This document shows positions 9,596 to 21,107 of a stretch of 64,000 nt of DNA, in pieces (positions within the stretch are counted from its first letter, which is position 1; the number at the start of each line of letters is the position of its first letter). The translations under genes were made by a program, and so were the position numbers. The notes below the pieces were generated by a model. The model worked only from the letters and a program-made list of their open reading frames with translations, searched no databases and was not told the DNA's origin. This DNA is from Diaporthe sp. PMI_573 (Eukaryota > Ascomycota > Sordariomycetes > Diaporthales > Diaporthaceae): contig JAJTUP010000017.1 of assembly GCA_021399435.1 (NCBI GenBank), positions 434,001 through 498,000 on the forward strand. Reading direction: 5' to 3'.

Positions 9596-11410
9596 TCAGT
9601 GTCTTCGGGCGTCAGTAACGTAGCCCCCAAAGTCTCGTACACCAATACCCTTTGAGAATAACTCATCGAGCTCCTGAAAGCTTCGCCCTCTAGTTTCAAC
9701 CTGGTAGTACCACAAGTATATCAAACATAACATATTCAACCCTCCGAAGACAAAGACAGCCTTGGCTCCCATGTTGGCATGATCTGGGTTGACCATGACT
9801 GGTACGACGAATGCCCACACCAGGTTGATCTACCATCGATGTTAATAATTTCAACGGTTCAGGGGTTTCAAGTATTTCTCCATATCACTCCATGGTAGGC
9901 AGGTAGACATGGGGATACTCACTAGGTGCTGCAATGATATTCCTAAAGCGATGGTCTTGCCCCTGAGACGGTAGCTGGCAACCTCACAGAGGAGGATGAA
10001 CCCTGTAGCACCAATTCCAATGTTGAAGAAGAAGCCGTACAGAATGAAGGTAGCAACTGTGCCCTTGATAGCAGTTGGGCTGCTACTCATTCCGAGTCCT
10101 CCGCAGAGCATCATGACTACCGTCAGAGCGAACGTACCACAGATTGACAGCGTCCGACGTCCCAGCCTCTCAACCAGATACCACGAGCAAACATTGGCGA
10201 ATATGACAAAAGCATACTGAATGAATTGGAGACGGAAACTCTCGTGGACGCTGTATCCGACAAGTTGACTGTAATAAGCAAAGTAAAAGGCAAAGAAAAA
10301 CTGGCCTCCTAGTGCTTGAATTGCGAGAGGCATCACGGAGATTATAGTGCGGCGAAGGTCGGAGTTGCGAAAGCACTCTAGGTAAGATGTACCCTCTCCA
10401 CAGTCCTTGATTTCCTTGTCCAAGGCAGCTCGAATTCGAAAAATCTCCGTGTCAATCTCCAGGGTTTGTGTGTATCCCAACCGAGACAGGGATCGTCGCG
10501 CCTTGGAGACGTTCCCGATTCGCATCAGCCAGACTGGTGACTCCGGGACAAACCATACTAGGACAGCTGCAGCCCCGGCAACACCAAACTGCGCTGTGAA
10601 AACAGCTTTGTATGCCCAGTGACTGTTTAGATCCTGAGTCTGGTCTATGATAGCTGTTGCTGTAAAGGGTCCAACAGCAATCATCAGGGCATTGAAACAA
10701 GGTATGAAGCCGCGTAGAGGAAGAGATATGATCTGTTGAACAATGTAGTATACGGTTAGCATGGGTAATGATGACACTATCATCCAAATGTGCTCGGTAG
10801 TATCACATCGGTTTCCACCGCAGCCTACTGCAGCAAGAATCGGGGATGAACTTGGACCTACTTCGCTAGAATAAGTCATCGCCGTCGCCGTGGACACGCC
10901 GAGTGTGATGCCGTTCAGGACCCTGCCACAAAAGAACAGAGCCTTCGACTCGGCGGCAACCTCGAAGGAGTAAGCTGTGAAGGAGACGACGAGTGAACCC
11001 ATGAACATCGCCCTGCGACCAAATTTGTCGGCCAGTGTGCCTTGGCATAATGTAGCAATGACGCTACTGACCCTCGGGCCGGCGTCGAAGGCAGCTTGCC
11101 ATCGAGCGTCTAATACGTAGCCGCCTGCAAATGGGTATCCAAAATCCTTTCGAAATTTCGGAATACTTGTCGACGAGCCTGTCGCTACGCTCTCGAATGC
11201 TACCACCAGGGAGCAGTAGCAAGCGTATAGACACCACCCAAAAACCTTGGGCCTCTCTCGTATAGCTGCGACAAAGGCATATATGCCATAGGGCCGTTTT
11301 TGGAGAGACGCATGTGGAACAGTTTCCTGGGCCACCCCGCTTTCCTTGCTGAAGCTGTATTGGTGGGTTTCTCCATCGTCAGGAGCCGCCATTGTCGCCC
11401 TCTGTTGCAT
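9596..11410 (-). CDS. MFS transporter, sugar-porter type
   Basis: A polytopic membrane transporter of about 530 residues from three exons on the minus strand: 11410-10862, 10732-9923, 9829-9596. The middle intron was placed so that TYSSE joins IISLPLRGF, restoring the family motif of the form SEV.P..LRG. Other landmarks are DKFGRR after TM2, PESPVWL after TM6, ERLGRR after TM8, and a C-terminal VETRGRSFQELDELF, all signatures of the sugar-porter family (alpha-glucoside/quinate-permease-like). At least ten hydrophobic segments can be seen. Its position between the acyltransferase and the pathway regulator, and its divergent promoter with the regulator, suggest it moves the product or a precursor. 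The subfamily is unusual, since secondary-metabolite efflux is more often done by DHA-type drug antiporters. A second start is possible at 11392. Confidence 0.9.
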
Positions 11411-12038
11411 GCCTACTTTTCAGTTGATAATTTTAGACGGCACCGGCTTCGGATCTTCCGTGACAATTGTTGAACTACATTCTTTTCTTCTTTATTGTTT
11501 CAAATAACAGTACAACAGTGCAGTACCTACGGAGGCCCTTGAGACCTGAACTGGCGTGACGATCAAGACCTGTTTAGGGAATTTGGACAACGCGTTGTTA
11601 CAAGGAGGTAGTAGCTGTGCAGAGACCTCGGTTCAAAGTTCGGAGGACTGGGCATGCCGGCCTCGGCGTTAAGAGCGGGGCGAATCTTGATCGTCGTAAG
11701 TGCAGGTAGCGGCAGGAATAGAACATTATCAGTCTCGTGCTAGATGAACGGTTCACCCTGCGTGACGTTTGTGTCGTGGTGCGTTCTCAATTTGCCTGCC
11801 CGATAAGGAAAGGTGAGTCTTGCAACAGCTTTTTACTTCTTGTACAGTAGAATGACTTTTACAGCACCTTGAGTCTACAGGAGAGCTAGCTTAATCTTCT
11901 GAAGAGTTTAACTTTGCAACGGATAAAGATCCGATAGTCGGATGCGCAGTTCCCTCCGTCAACTCCATGGTATTATCTTGCTCTCGGTTACTCCAAATGG
12001 TCTCCGATACTTGGCGTGTTTTGGGGAAACTATGTAAC

Positions 12039-12049
12039 GCTCCGAGCAT
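12039..12049 (+). promoter_or_regulatory. GCTCCGAGCAT site in transporter/regulator promoter
   Basis: Second copy of the 11-mer found at 7186-7196. Its place upstream of the regulator would allow autoregulation, which is inferred only. Confidence 0.45.
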
Positions 12050-12561
12050 GTTCAATGTACTAGGTAGGTAGCCACCTGGGTAGCTTTCAGGATACTGCTC
12101 TAAGCGCCGAGCCCGGGGTTTGACGGAAGCTTATCTCTAATATTGCTAGCCTTCACTGGGGTACTGTCGGCATTCAATGATAATGAACTACATGTAATTC
12201 TTACCGTGGGCACTTCTTCCTATTGTCTTACCCCGCGGACCGTTGCAATACGTTCTTGTCGTGCTTTGGTATCGAAACTGTCGTCTTTGATCACGTAACA
12301 CAACCACAGCCAAAGCTAATAGCAAGAGCGGTGTGGTCTACTGATCGATAATGATTTGTGGAAGAGAGAGGGAGCGACTTGTAAACTAAATTGGTCGTTG
12401 CAACCTCATCTGTTCTACCTACCTCTTGCCGTTGATGCCCAACTCTCTCGTGGAAGGGGCTTCCAACCTCTAAAGGGAGAAAGGCTTTATTGAAAGTCCA
12501 AATATCCCCGGAAGCGCCAAGAAATATTGCTGTGCGTACGGTTCCACGGATAATTATGGGT

Positions 12562-12632
12562 ACCCATAGGCTTGGGCCTCCACCCACCCACTGCTGGCAC
12601 CAGGGGCAGAGCGGGCAAGCGAGGGCCGGCCA
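12562..12632. repeat. Diverged direct repeat, copy 1 (upstream of regulator)
   Basis: Shares with 15243-15321 a run that includes CACCCACTGC and a purine-rich block (here GCGGGCAAGCGAGGGCCGGC, there GTGGGCAAACGAGAGCCAGC). Differences in that block are mainly G to A or C to T. The two copies lie in the same orientation on either side of the Zn2Cys6 gene. Confidence 0.5.
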
Positions 12633-13067
12633 ACGGGTATAACATCCGCCAACACTTAATGCATCGAGCCCATGTCCGGGGTGTTGTAGGTATGCTGGTA
12701 TTGTGGATATCAAAGCGGGTATCTACAGGGCTACGGGCTGCAACAATCACGCCGGGAGTTCCTCATGACACGCTGCTGTGCATATATCCCCCATGTTGAT
12801 GAAGACGAGAGTGAGTCAGTAGAACTACACCCCACGGACTTCAATTCATATGAACATGGACACGAGTCAGATCCCCTACAAAGGCTGAGGGTGCTATACA
12901 CTCAAGCTCAGGAATTGGAATATCGAATTCCTATACAACACTCGAAATCGTCTTCTAGCCATTGCTTTACAGTCAAGCCCGGCTGGACACAACAATCCAT
13001 ATCTGACGTCGAAAACGGATGCTCCGCACCTTTTTCTTTTCAGATCAGAACAGATCCGATATTGAAC

Positions 13068-14855
13068 ATGTTCACCACCTTAAAAGTGAGCGACTGCGCA
13101 ACAGGACTCGAGACTTTAAAGGTCAGGAACCAGATAGTGCAGAGACGAAGAGCCCCACTCGTACAAAACGCGTGCACAAACTGTCGGGTTAAGAAGGTAT
13201 GGACTGGGACCATTTCACGATCATCCTGCAGTGACTCGTGTTCTTTGGGGCGAGTCATAAGCATGGGTACAAACACGTTGCCAACAAGTTCAATGCTCAA
13301 AGCTGATACAAGTCCGTTTACCTCCTGGTAGCTTAGATGCTCGGGAGAGGAAAAGGGTTGTCGTCGATGCCTATCGAAGGCCATCGATTGCGTGTACCAG
13401 CCTATTAACAGCAAAAGTCGTTCCGCTGATGCGCGGGCCCATGCAGTGGGACGGATGGCCTCGAACCAACCGTCGACTGCGTCTTCCGATGGAAAACCAG
13501 GCGTGGCTGAGGATTCCACTCCCGCCGAAATTGACCACGCAGACAGTGCTCTTTTCAGCGAGATGACAGAATTTGATTTCAACCTTTGGACAGAATCGGA
13601 AGCCATAGATATTTCAATTGACGGACTTGGCACCTCGTTTCATAACCAGCGTACGTACTCCAGGGACCATCCAAGCAAGTTGAACATGGAATGGCCCGCA
13701 AAATCGTTCATCAACACCCAGTTACATGCCTACTGATCTCAAAGGAAGGAAATAATACTCTGTCGCCTGAGTTCAACTCACCACCAAGTGGGTCGACCGT
13801 GTCAGATGCTCTCTCGAGTCACGTTCTACCAGCATCGGAACCAATGCCTGACACTATGGCGATGCTTGTCGACGCTTCCGATTCCAGCAACGAAAGCCTA
13901 GATAGTCAGCTCACGCGGAGTAGTATCAGCAGGAACAGCAGCATCAGCACCAGCCATGAATTTCTTCAAAATAACAGCGGCGGTGGCCATGGCATGAAGG
14001 AGCAGCCGTCCTTCCAGCCCGATGCACCCGCCTCAGATAGGGAGCAGCAGCAGCAGCAGCACCATTGCAGGGGTGAGTGTCCTTGTATTACAAAGGCGCT
14101 ACTTGCATATCAGGACATCAACATCAATCTCAACGGCAGAGCTGCAATCAGCGGGAACGCAGCATGTCCACATAATCACCATATGGGTGCAATGGCCGGC
14201 AGCCAGGTACTTACGAACAAGCAAGGCACTTTTATTGGCCAACAACAAGTGCCGGTGGAAACAGCCCTCCACTGCATTAAGAGCTCCCTGGAGACCTGCG
14301 AGATGCTCATGGACTGCCAGACCTGCAGTGCTCGATCCGAGTGCGTCATGTTGAGTATCTGCATGTGCGACACTATGGTGGCAAGAGCTGAGGAGTTAGT
14401 CGGCGCCGTGGATCCAAGTCCCTCCTCGCTCTTGTCAGCATCTGTCATGGACCTCGACTCTGGCGCAGGTAACAAGGCCATGCCTCTGGACTCCAACCAA
14501 ACTCTCGGTTCTATCAGCCGAGCTCCACAGAGGACGGGTTGTGGGCCAACTTGTGGCCCCAGTGATCAGCGTAAGATACGTCGACGTCACCATTGTTGGT
14601 ACCATTTTTTATTCTAATCGTTGTCCAGTGCGTTCCGGTCTGAGACTCGGTCACTGGCGATTGGACAACGAAGACGAGCTGCAAGTGATACAGAGTCTGC
14701 TAACCGCCCGGATGACAAGATTGGATGTTTTGACAGCGAGAATGAAACGCGTCGCCCAAGAGAACGAATGGCCAGTTCACGATGCGCGTATTGGTAGTAT
14801 ACGAGAAAGGCTTGTGGCTGCCATGTTCCTGGCAAAGAGAGGGTCATTCATGTAA
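13068..14855 (+). CDS. Zn2Cys6 transcription factor, AflR-like
   Basis: Probable pathway-specific activator of 498 residues from four exons: 13068-13196, 13332-13650, 13749-14570, 14629-14855, with phases agreeing. Joining exons 1 and 2 gives a textbook Zn2Cys6 cluster: C36-x2-C39-x6-C46-x6-C53-x2-C56-x6-C63, with the basic RVKKLR loop. The middle is Ser/Thr/Gln-rich and includes a short Gln run. The C-terminal third has Cys-rich helices (LETCEMLMDCQTCSARSEC, CMCDTMVARAEELVGAVD) and the closing LRLGHWRLDNEDELQV block typical of AflR-family regulators. It is divergent from the transporter. By family analogy it binds paired CGG-type sites in cluster promoters in the nucleus; candidate sites are listed separately. 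The third intron acceptor (13748) was chosen over a nearby AAAG to keep phase. Confidence 0.9.
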
Positions 14856-15242
14856 GAATTGTGCGCGTTGCACTTGCACATTCATAGCAAGAACGGAGTT
14901 CGAGATGGGGGGTTTCTGAATTCTTATATTTCCTGAGGCATCGGATGTTCGATGAATCTCCGGCCCGTGTGCACGCTGTCTGACTCGTGGCTGGCACTTG
15001 ACCTCCCAGGGCTCCCGCTCGGCCGCCCGGTACCAAAGATGATTGCCACCAAGACCTGGAGGAGGGTGACCTCTTGACACCTACTCTCAGGGACGTGCAT
15101 ACTTGTGGGCTTGGAAAATCACTGTCTAAAGCCTTGCATAGCGAGTCTCACCGTAATCGTCTATTAAGATACATTGTCTTTTGTCCTTATAGCACACTCA
15201 TTGTCGTTCCGGCTTAGCAGGGGAACCTAAAAAATACAAATA

Positions 15243-15321
15243 GTCCATACTTGTGGGCTCCGGACTCCACTCACCACCCACTGCCTGTGCCATCAGCGGA
15301 GTGGGCAAACGAGAGCCAGCC
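15243..15321. repeat. Diverged direct repeat, copy 2 (downstream of regulator)
   Basis: Partner of 12562-12632 in the same orientation. Relative to that copy the conserved block shows changes such as AGCGGG to AGTGGG, CAAGCG to CAAACG and GGGCCGG to GAGCCAG, a pattern that resembles repeat-induced point mutation. This is inferred from one pair only. Confidence 0.5.
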
Positions 15322-15414
15322 CACGTGTGTTCGAAAATCTTGAGTAGCCGTGGTGTCCTGTCTACACTGAACGGGTCCAAATGTTAAGAACTAGGAGTTG
15401 GATGGATCATATTG

Positions 15415-15527
15415 GAATACTACTAGGTGGGTGGTTTCGTTTTTAATCCGTGTACGTACGCTTCTTAAGCAGTATGTAGGCGGTCCCTTCATACAGTGGT
15501 AAACACTTAAACACCGAATACTACTAG
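15415..15527. mobile_element. Short dispersed element, copy 1, with 12-bp flanking duplication
   Basis: The core at 15431-15515 matches 44989-45073 at 80 of 85 positions by direct count. It is framed exactly by the 12-mer GAATACTACTAG at 15415-15426 and 15516-15527, which looks like a target-site duplication. No ORF and no terminal inverted repeats are visible. Three of the five differences from the other copy fit C-to-T or G-to-A change in this copy. The element class is unknown; a short retroposed sequence is the simplest reading. Confidence 0.65.
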
Positions 15528-15828
15528 TAATACTGCAGAAGACTATCTCGGTTATAGTGATACTGAACACTTGCTGGCTCGACCATAAAAGTCCCAGCTA
15601 CGACAACCATAAGGACGAACATTGCGGATGTGATTCATATGCAAACGTAAACTGACTCGGCTAGATTTCGATGCTTACAAGGATGTCATTCCTTCCGCAT
15701 ACGTCGCTATAGAGACCGGCAGTCTCACGCAGCCTTCCCATCGGAACACCGGATATTTTGGTTCTGCCCCCCCCCTTCCGTTTCTTCCCTCCCCCCAACC
15801 AAGTTGTCTATCATTGGCACACTACGAT

Positions 15829-17742
15829 TTAGACTATAATGTCCTGCTCGCGTCGACGTATCTGTATCTTGAGCCACGGGTCCGTGGCTATGTTAAAGGA
15901 GTTCTCCGGGTTATTCTCCGTCCAGTCAGCTGGTGTCTTCCACTCGTACTTGAACAGAAGGTGGACCAGGGCCATTTTGACTTCCTTAGCGGCAAAGAAA
16001 CGGCCGGGGCAAGCGTGGAGACCGTGACTGAAGCCGAGGTGATCTGGGCTTGTGCTAATTAACAGTGCCTGATTTTCTTTTCCAGGTTGCTGACCCAGAC
16101 GCAACCAGCGGTAGGCGTCGAATACGTCAGGAGCTTCGTGGACTTGCGGATCCCAAAATCGGTGCGTTGAAACAGCTAGCATCTCGCCTTTCGGAACGAC
16201 TGTTCCGTCGGATAAGTGCAGGTCTTGTAGCGCGACTCGGCGCATCGTGGCTAAAACAAAGGACGATTAGTACGATGGATATATTTCCTGAAGCGACCGG
16301 TCGTGAAATGGTCGCGGGCATGTTAGCTTACCACTATGGATCGGTTTCATTCTCTGGCATTCTTTGACGAAACTGTCCATAAATTTCATCTGATAGAGGC
16401 CTTTTTGTGTCAAGCCGCTCACTTCGATCACAGAACGGGCTTCAGTACGCAAAGGCTCAATAAGCTCCGGATGCTTCGCAATCTGTGTCATCACCTGGCA
16501 TATCAAATCCGTTGTGCCGTGCAATGCCGCCAGCGACAGGATCAGCTGCGCAATGGCAGGGTCGTACGGAGCGCCCTTGGAAGCCTCCTCGAACCACTCC
16601 AGCGCGTCATTGAACTTGTGGCCCTCGGCCCGGAGGCGGCGTCGCTCCTCGGCGTACGGGCCGATAATAGCTCGGGCCTCCTTCACCTGGGCCCTGGCCT
16701 TGGTGCAAAGGGGCAAGAACCAGTGCACCAGTGGCCGAAGGGGCTTGGGCCAGTCGCGCAGCTCGTTGGCCGCGTTCCACCCCGTCGTGGCGTACTGGGT
16801 TGCCAGTTCGAGCCAGGCCTCGTCACGACAGAGCGGCTCGCCCAGGAAAATCCGAAAAGCCATCCGCGCGACCAGGCGAGCGACCGTCGGACGGAGTGGA
16901 ACGGAGTGCCATTCTATGATTTGGGGGTCTGTCGTTAGTACGACGGAGCTTCGGGGTGCGATATAACGCGTAGTAAACAAAGCGTCTTGGGTGTCTTTCC
17001 TCACCTTTGCTTTCGGTAAAGAGGTCTGAAATTGCCAGATTCACTTCCTCTTTCAGTGGTTCCGTGACCTTGGCTAGAAAAAGGGTTGAGAGCCCCGCGT
17101 TAGCGACTATTCTATATTTCAACTGCTCTGCCACACACCTGGCCTTTTGTGCGATTTGTGGAAGCTTACCAAGATTTTTAGTTGTAAGGAACTTGAGAAT
17201 CACGTTTCTTACGAATTGATTATCGTTGGAACCTTCCAAAAATGCTTCAAATCCCGGAATGTTGGCATGAAAGTACTGGTTCCGCCTTGGGATTAGCAGC
17301 CATCGGACCGACTCATGAAATTTTTGGAAAGACATCCGCAACGCACCTTGTAAGCCCATCGTGTCAGGGAGACAAGCTCTTCTCTATCAACCTCACCAAT
17401 CATGTGAGGGGGCAGGATGGTGTACTGGCCAACATCACCATTGACGCGAGCTGGGCTGTTGGAGTGGGTTTTGAACCATGAATGAATGATGCCCTTGGCG
17501 TTCGCAATGAACTCTTTCCTGGGTCTCTCGTTTGTGAGCTCGAAGGGACTCTTCGGGTTAATCAAAGGCGCGAGATTCCTCGTTCTCGACCTGGCATTGT
17601 GATGGTAGTAGATAAGGGGTACGATGAACAATAGCAGAACCCATGTCAACCGCATCTGATTTGAATTTGTTAGAGCAGTTAAGGAAATGATGCCATCAGG
17701 CGTTATGTCGGTAAGAAAACCCCCGCTGATTGTGGAATCCAT
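15829..17742 (-). CDS. Cytochrome P450, ent-kaurene oxidase/GA14 synthase type
   Basis: A complete P450 of about 529 residues from five exons on the minus strand: 17742-17347, 17275-17170, 17073-17005, 16928-16332, 16250-15829. The intron 17169-17074 is a multiple of three and could be read through, but splicing it restores the block TTKNLAKVTEPLKEE and the usual family length. Landmarks are an N-terminal anchor (about residues 31-46), YFHANIPGFEAF, FRIFLGEPLCRDEAWL, the I-helix as AALHGTTDLI (family form AxHxTTD), ExxR as ECQR, and the haem loop FSHGLHACPG with Cys about 470. The FFA.KEVK block after the Cys is typical of CYP503/CYP68. Exon sizes 106/69/597/422 nearly equal those of the P450 at 27.6-29.6 kb (103/69/603/425), so the two are paralogues. 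Confidence 0.92.
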
Positions 17743-18589
17743 TCTGATCAGTAAACTTCGGCTTGGACAGAAGGTCTTACTGTCATGGACTGGGAAATAT
17801 TCTAGTTGCTATGTGGAACCTTGGTGATCTATTGCCAACCACTCGATATCCTGAGGCGGACTTGGGACCCTACAATTATGTTTTCTTGAATCAGCCCAAC
17901 ATCACTTCTCCTGTTCCAACCCCTCACATCCCTTCATCATCCGGACCAGGACGGAGTTGCTGTCCAAACCAGGCACTCATTCCGAGAGATAGGAAATGCA
18001 ACATAACGTTGATTGTTACATTTTGTAATTACCCTCTCGCATCTTGCATTCGATATATGCCGAAACCGAAAGAGGCTGCTGCATTCGCCAACTTCTAATG
18101 GCTTACACACAATGTTGACCCTTGGACTCCTGCAGTATGGGCGGGCTTAGTGTTTGCAAGGGTCGGCGCCACATGCGAAGAATCGGTTTTCCGTTTCAGG
18201 ATTCCGATGTCCTTGTACCGGCCTGGGGGATACCCTTATCCTTGTAAAATCGTGACTTCTGAAGACTTCGCAGTGGATCCCTTGAGTTGCTTTAAAGTTG
18301 GTGCTCTTGAACCGGGAGACACCAGATGGCACGGCAGAGTTCATACACCGGGTAGCCGTCTTGTAGTGTTACATTTGCAAATCGTCAGTCGAGTGGACAG
18401 GAGCTGTTAAGACAGGGATTGGTTGGTGGATCATGTCGTTCGTGGGGGTGATAAAGTTTAATTAGGGAAGACCCGTCCCAAGACTTGTCCCGTGCAGCCG
18501 GTGAACCTCCGCGGAAACAACGACAGCCAATTGAATGTAGGTGACAGCACCCTTTCCTGGTGACCGCCGAGAAGAAGACTAAAATTAGT
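17743..18589. promoter_or_regulatory. Promoter region of the P450 starting at 17742
   Basis: 847 bp between two P450 genes transcribed in the same direction (leftward). It includes ATTCCGAGAG near 17980 and CGGACCAGGACGG near 17941. Small ORFs on both strands do not look like proteins. Confidence 0.45.
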
Positions 18590-20457
18590 CTATCGTGGCC
18601 TCATGTAAACTTTGACAGGCCCCTTCTCCCAGAGCAGAAAAACCTTGCTCCTATCAGCCCATCCGTAGCTTTCCTCCGCTAGTTTGACATCAAAGTTCCA
18701 AATGAGTCGCGCGAGTATGAGGCGCATCTCAGCGTACGCCAGACTAGTAGAAGCGTAACACTGAGTCAGTCCAAATGATATCAAGCCAGGGGTAATATAG
18801 TGCTTGGAGATTTACGCATACTTTCTTCCAATACAATCTCGAGGTCCGTGGGAAAATGGCACTTAAGTGCAGACCGATATGTTAGCAGGGCCGATATATA
18901 GCGTGAAAATGGGATGCAAGGCGTTCGGCGCTCACTGAAAGCAGATTTTGCGTCTTTGGTAAATCTTTCATCTCCAGTCCAGCGTTCGGGGACGAAGGAG
19001 TCTGGCGAGGTGAAATAATCCGGGTTGTGGTACAGAGGCCACTGCCACACCGAGACGACCGTCTGCGACACTGTTAGGGCTAATCACTGGACCAATTTTA
19101 GTGAGGACCCAAAAGAACTACTCACATCTTCTGGGACATATTGCTTGAGTATGCTATCGCCGCCTTTGGCGATTAAACGAGGGGGTCCAGTTGGCACAGC
19201 AGGATACATGCGCATTGACTCGTCGAGAACAGCGAGAGTATACTGGAGTTTCTGTACGCTTAATATAGTGATTTCCTCCTCCGAGGAAAAGCTTGATCTT
19301 ATCTCTTCCGCCAGTTTGTTCAGAACCCGAGGATGGGATGTCAAATAGTACAACGTTGCCGAGAGGACGGTGGCAGTTGTTTCTGAGCCGGCGACAATCA
19401 GCGTGTTGGAGGTAGCAAGGACCTCGTCCATTGTAAGCTTTTTCTGTGATCCAAAACGTCAGTCAGGTCGTCTCTTGCACCATAGCCAGACGATCGATGT
19501 GGCTTACCTGATCCAACTCGCTGCGTTGGCCCACAAGAGCCTCCATAAAACCTGGCCGAGCCTTCTCGGCTCCCAGGACCTTGTTGACTCTCTCATGTGT
19601 CCAGTCGTAATGGTCCTGTAGTTTTTCCCTCACATCCTTTGGGATCAAGCACATGAGAAGGCTCTCGATGAGAGGATATCTCCGCGCACAGAACAGGAAG
19701 GCCGCGCTCTTTATGCTTTGGAACACGAGCTCCACGAAGGGGACGTAGTCTGCCGAGTCCAAACAATGAAATGGCTCCCCGAATGCGAGATCTCCGACGA
19801 TGTCAAAGGTCGTGTAGTTGAACCAGCGGACCAAGTTGATGGCCTGACGGCCATTCTCGCACTGCTGGTGCAGACGACGTATGAGAAGGTCAACGTAGTG
19901 CTGTATGATATCCTGCTGCTCCCGCAGTGCCTGTGCAGAGAAGCTGCGCGACAGGTTGTGGCGAATCCGACTATGGTTTTGCTTGTCTGCGGCAATTATG
20001 CTGTTCAGGATTTCCTTGGAAAAGAAAGCCGGGTCCCTTCCATTCTCGCCTGCTGGAGTCGGTCGCCGTCCCATCACATCCTTCCATGCGTCCGGATGAT
20101 TGTAGGACAGCTCGTTCGGGGCAACTCGGACGACTGGGCCGTACTTGCGGTGCAGCGAGAGGAGGCGATGATGGGCGTTTCCGGAAAGATACATGCTGCT
20201 GTAGGGGATTCTAGAAATGGCCCAAAGCTTAGGTCCCGGGTACTGTCGCAAAGGATGAAAGTACAAATTGTAAGTGGCTGCATAAATGGCATAGCAAAGA
20301 GCCTGATCGCATCCATTGAGTAAGTCACCGTTTCGAGGTCCATCGTCCTGCTCCATTGGGTATAGACAAATCGACTCACCGTAGCTACAACGACGAAACC
20401 AAGTACGCCTGTCCCAAATGCAACATCCCGGGTAGAGCTCAGGTTCATCGTGGCCAT
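18590..20457 (-). CDS. Cytochrome P450, CYP65-like
   Basis: A complete P450 of 503 residues from six exons on the minus strand: 20457-20380, 20302-19508, 19443-19126, 19062-18936, 18861-18822, 18743-18590. The 40-nt exon encodes the haem loop PFSHGPRDCIGR (Cys about 449), and the phases on both sides close only with that exon. Other landmarks are [30 protein letters not shown], the I-helix AGSETTAT, ExxR as ESMR, FVPERW, and a final LAYAEMRLILARLIWNFDVKL. It is closest in style to the P450 at 1661-3579 (same [13 protein letters not shown] and SLAYAEMR ends). It is divergent from the diterpene cyclase with a shared 650-bp promoter, so it is a good candidate for an early oxidation step. The substrate is not known. 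Confidence 0.92.
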
Positions 20458-21107
20458 GTCGGTTGTGGTTTGATCGGGAATTTGGAGAATGCTAGGGCAG
20501 GTTCACGCGCCGATTATGGGTTGCTCAAGTATGGCAATTAACGCCAGTAATTCGTAATATGTCTCGCAAGAATTCCATGTACGCAGAGGAATATGTCGCA
20601 GACGGCAGACTACCATATCTTAACCGCGGGGCCCAGGTATTTTGTTTGCCCTTCATTCCTACATTTCCGCCTCATGCTCTCCGAGCTGCTGTGGTATAGG
20701 TTTAAATGCTTGGCAGAGTGGTAAACGTAAGCGGACAAGGATCAGCTGCGTTTATCAAGCGTCCAAGGCAAAAGTCGAGCCCGCAGTGGGTCATAAAGGA
20801 CAAGAACTCCGGAAGCTTAATTCTGTATGCGAGAAAAGCAGTAAAGGAATCATCGGGGCATCGGATCCCCCAAACAGGGTATCTATGCACCCACAAAGGC
20901 ACAGTATGGGGTCTCGAGGGCTTCAATACAATCACGGCAGCTCATGTTTGCTCTTGAACCACAGGTTTTGTGATGTCGTTAAAACTTGAAATCAGCCGAC
21001 CCATCACACCAAATTCAATCTCAACACATCGAAAATCACATCCTTACTTTGAGTACTCAAATCTGTGAAACCTGAGATATCCTGACTTGAGAGGCGACCA
21101 ACATACC
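20458..21107. promoter_or_regulatory. Divergent promoter of P450 and diterpene cyclase
   Basis: 650 bp between two divergent starts. It carries CTCCGAG at 20679-20685 and TCGGGGCATCGG near 20856. No coding signal is supported. Confidence 0.5.
20679..20685 (+). promoter_or_regulatory. CTCCGAG motif in cyclase promoter
   Basis: One of six intergenic occurrences within the cluster (others at 3823-3829, 7187-7193, 12040-12046, 25386-25392 reversed, 29732-29738). Recognition by the AflR-like regulator is inferred. Confidence 0.4.

Larger units (their letters stand above)
11411..13067. promoter_or_regulatory. Long divergent intergenic region between transporter and regulator
   Basis: 1.66 kb without a supportable gene. 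It contains GCTCCGAGCAT at 12039-12049 (the same 11-mer as at 7186-7196), CGG-N5-CCG near 11447 close to the transporter start, and one copy of a diverged repeat at 12562-12632 that recurs on the other side of the regulator. Short ORFs here lack protein-like composition. Confidence 0.5.
14856..15828. other. Intergenic stretch with two repeat copies
   Basis: Nearly 1 kb between the regulator and the next P450 with no supportable gene. It holds copy 2 of the diverged repeat (15243-15321) and copy 1 of the 85-bp element with flanking duplications (15415-15527). A C-rich tract lies near 15767-15800. Confidence 0.5.

Noticed and set aside
17074..17169. Reading the P450 through this in-frame 96-nt stretch
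   Set aside because: Good GT...AG borders, and splicing restores a conserved block and normal length; the same intron exists in the paralogue at 27.6-29.6 kb, where it is not in frame.
20706..20725. AGTGGTAAACG resembling part of the 85-bp element
   Set aside because: Only 11 matching bases with no extension on either side; expected by chance.
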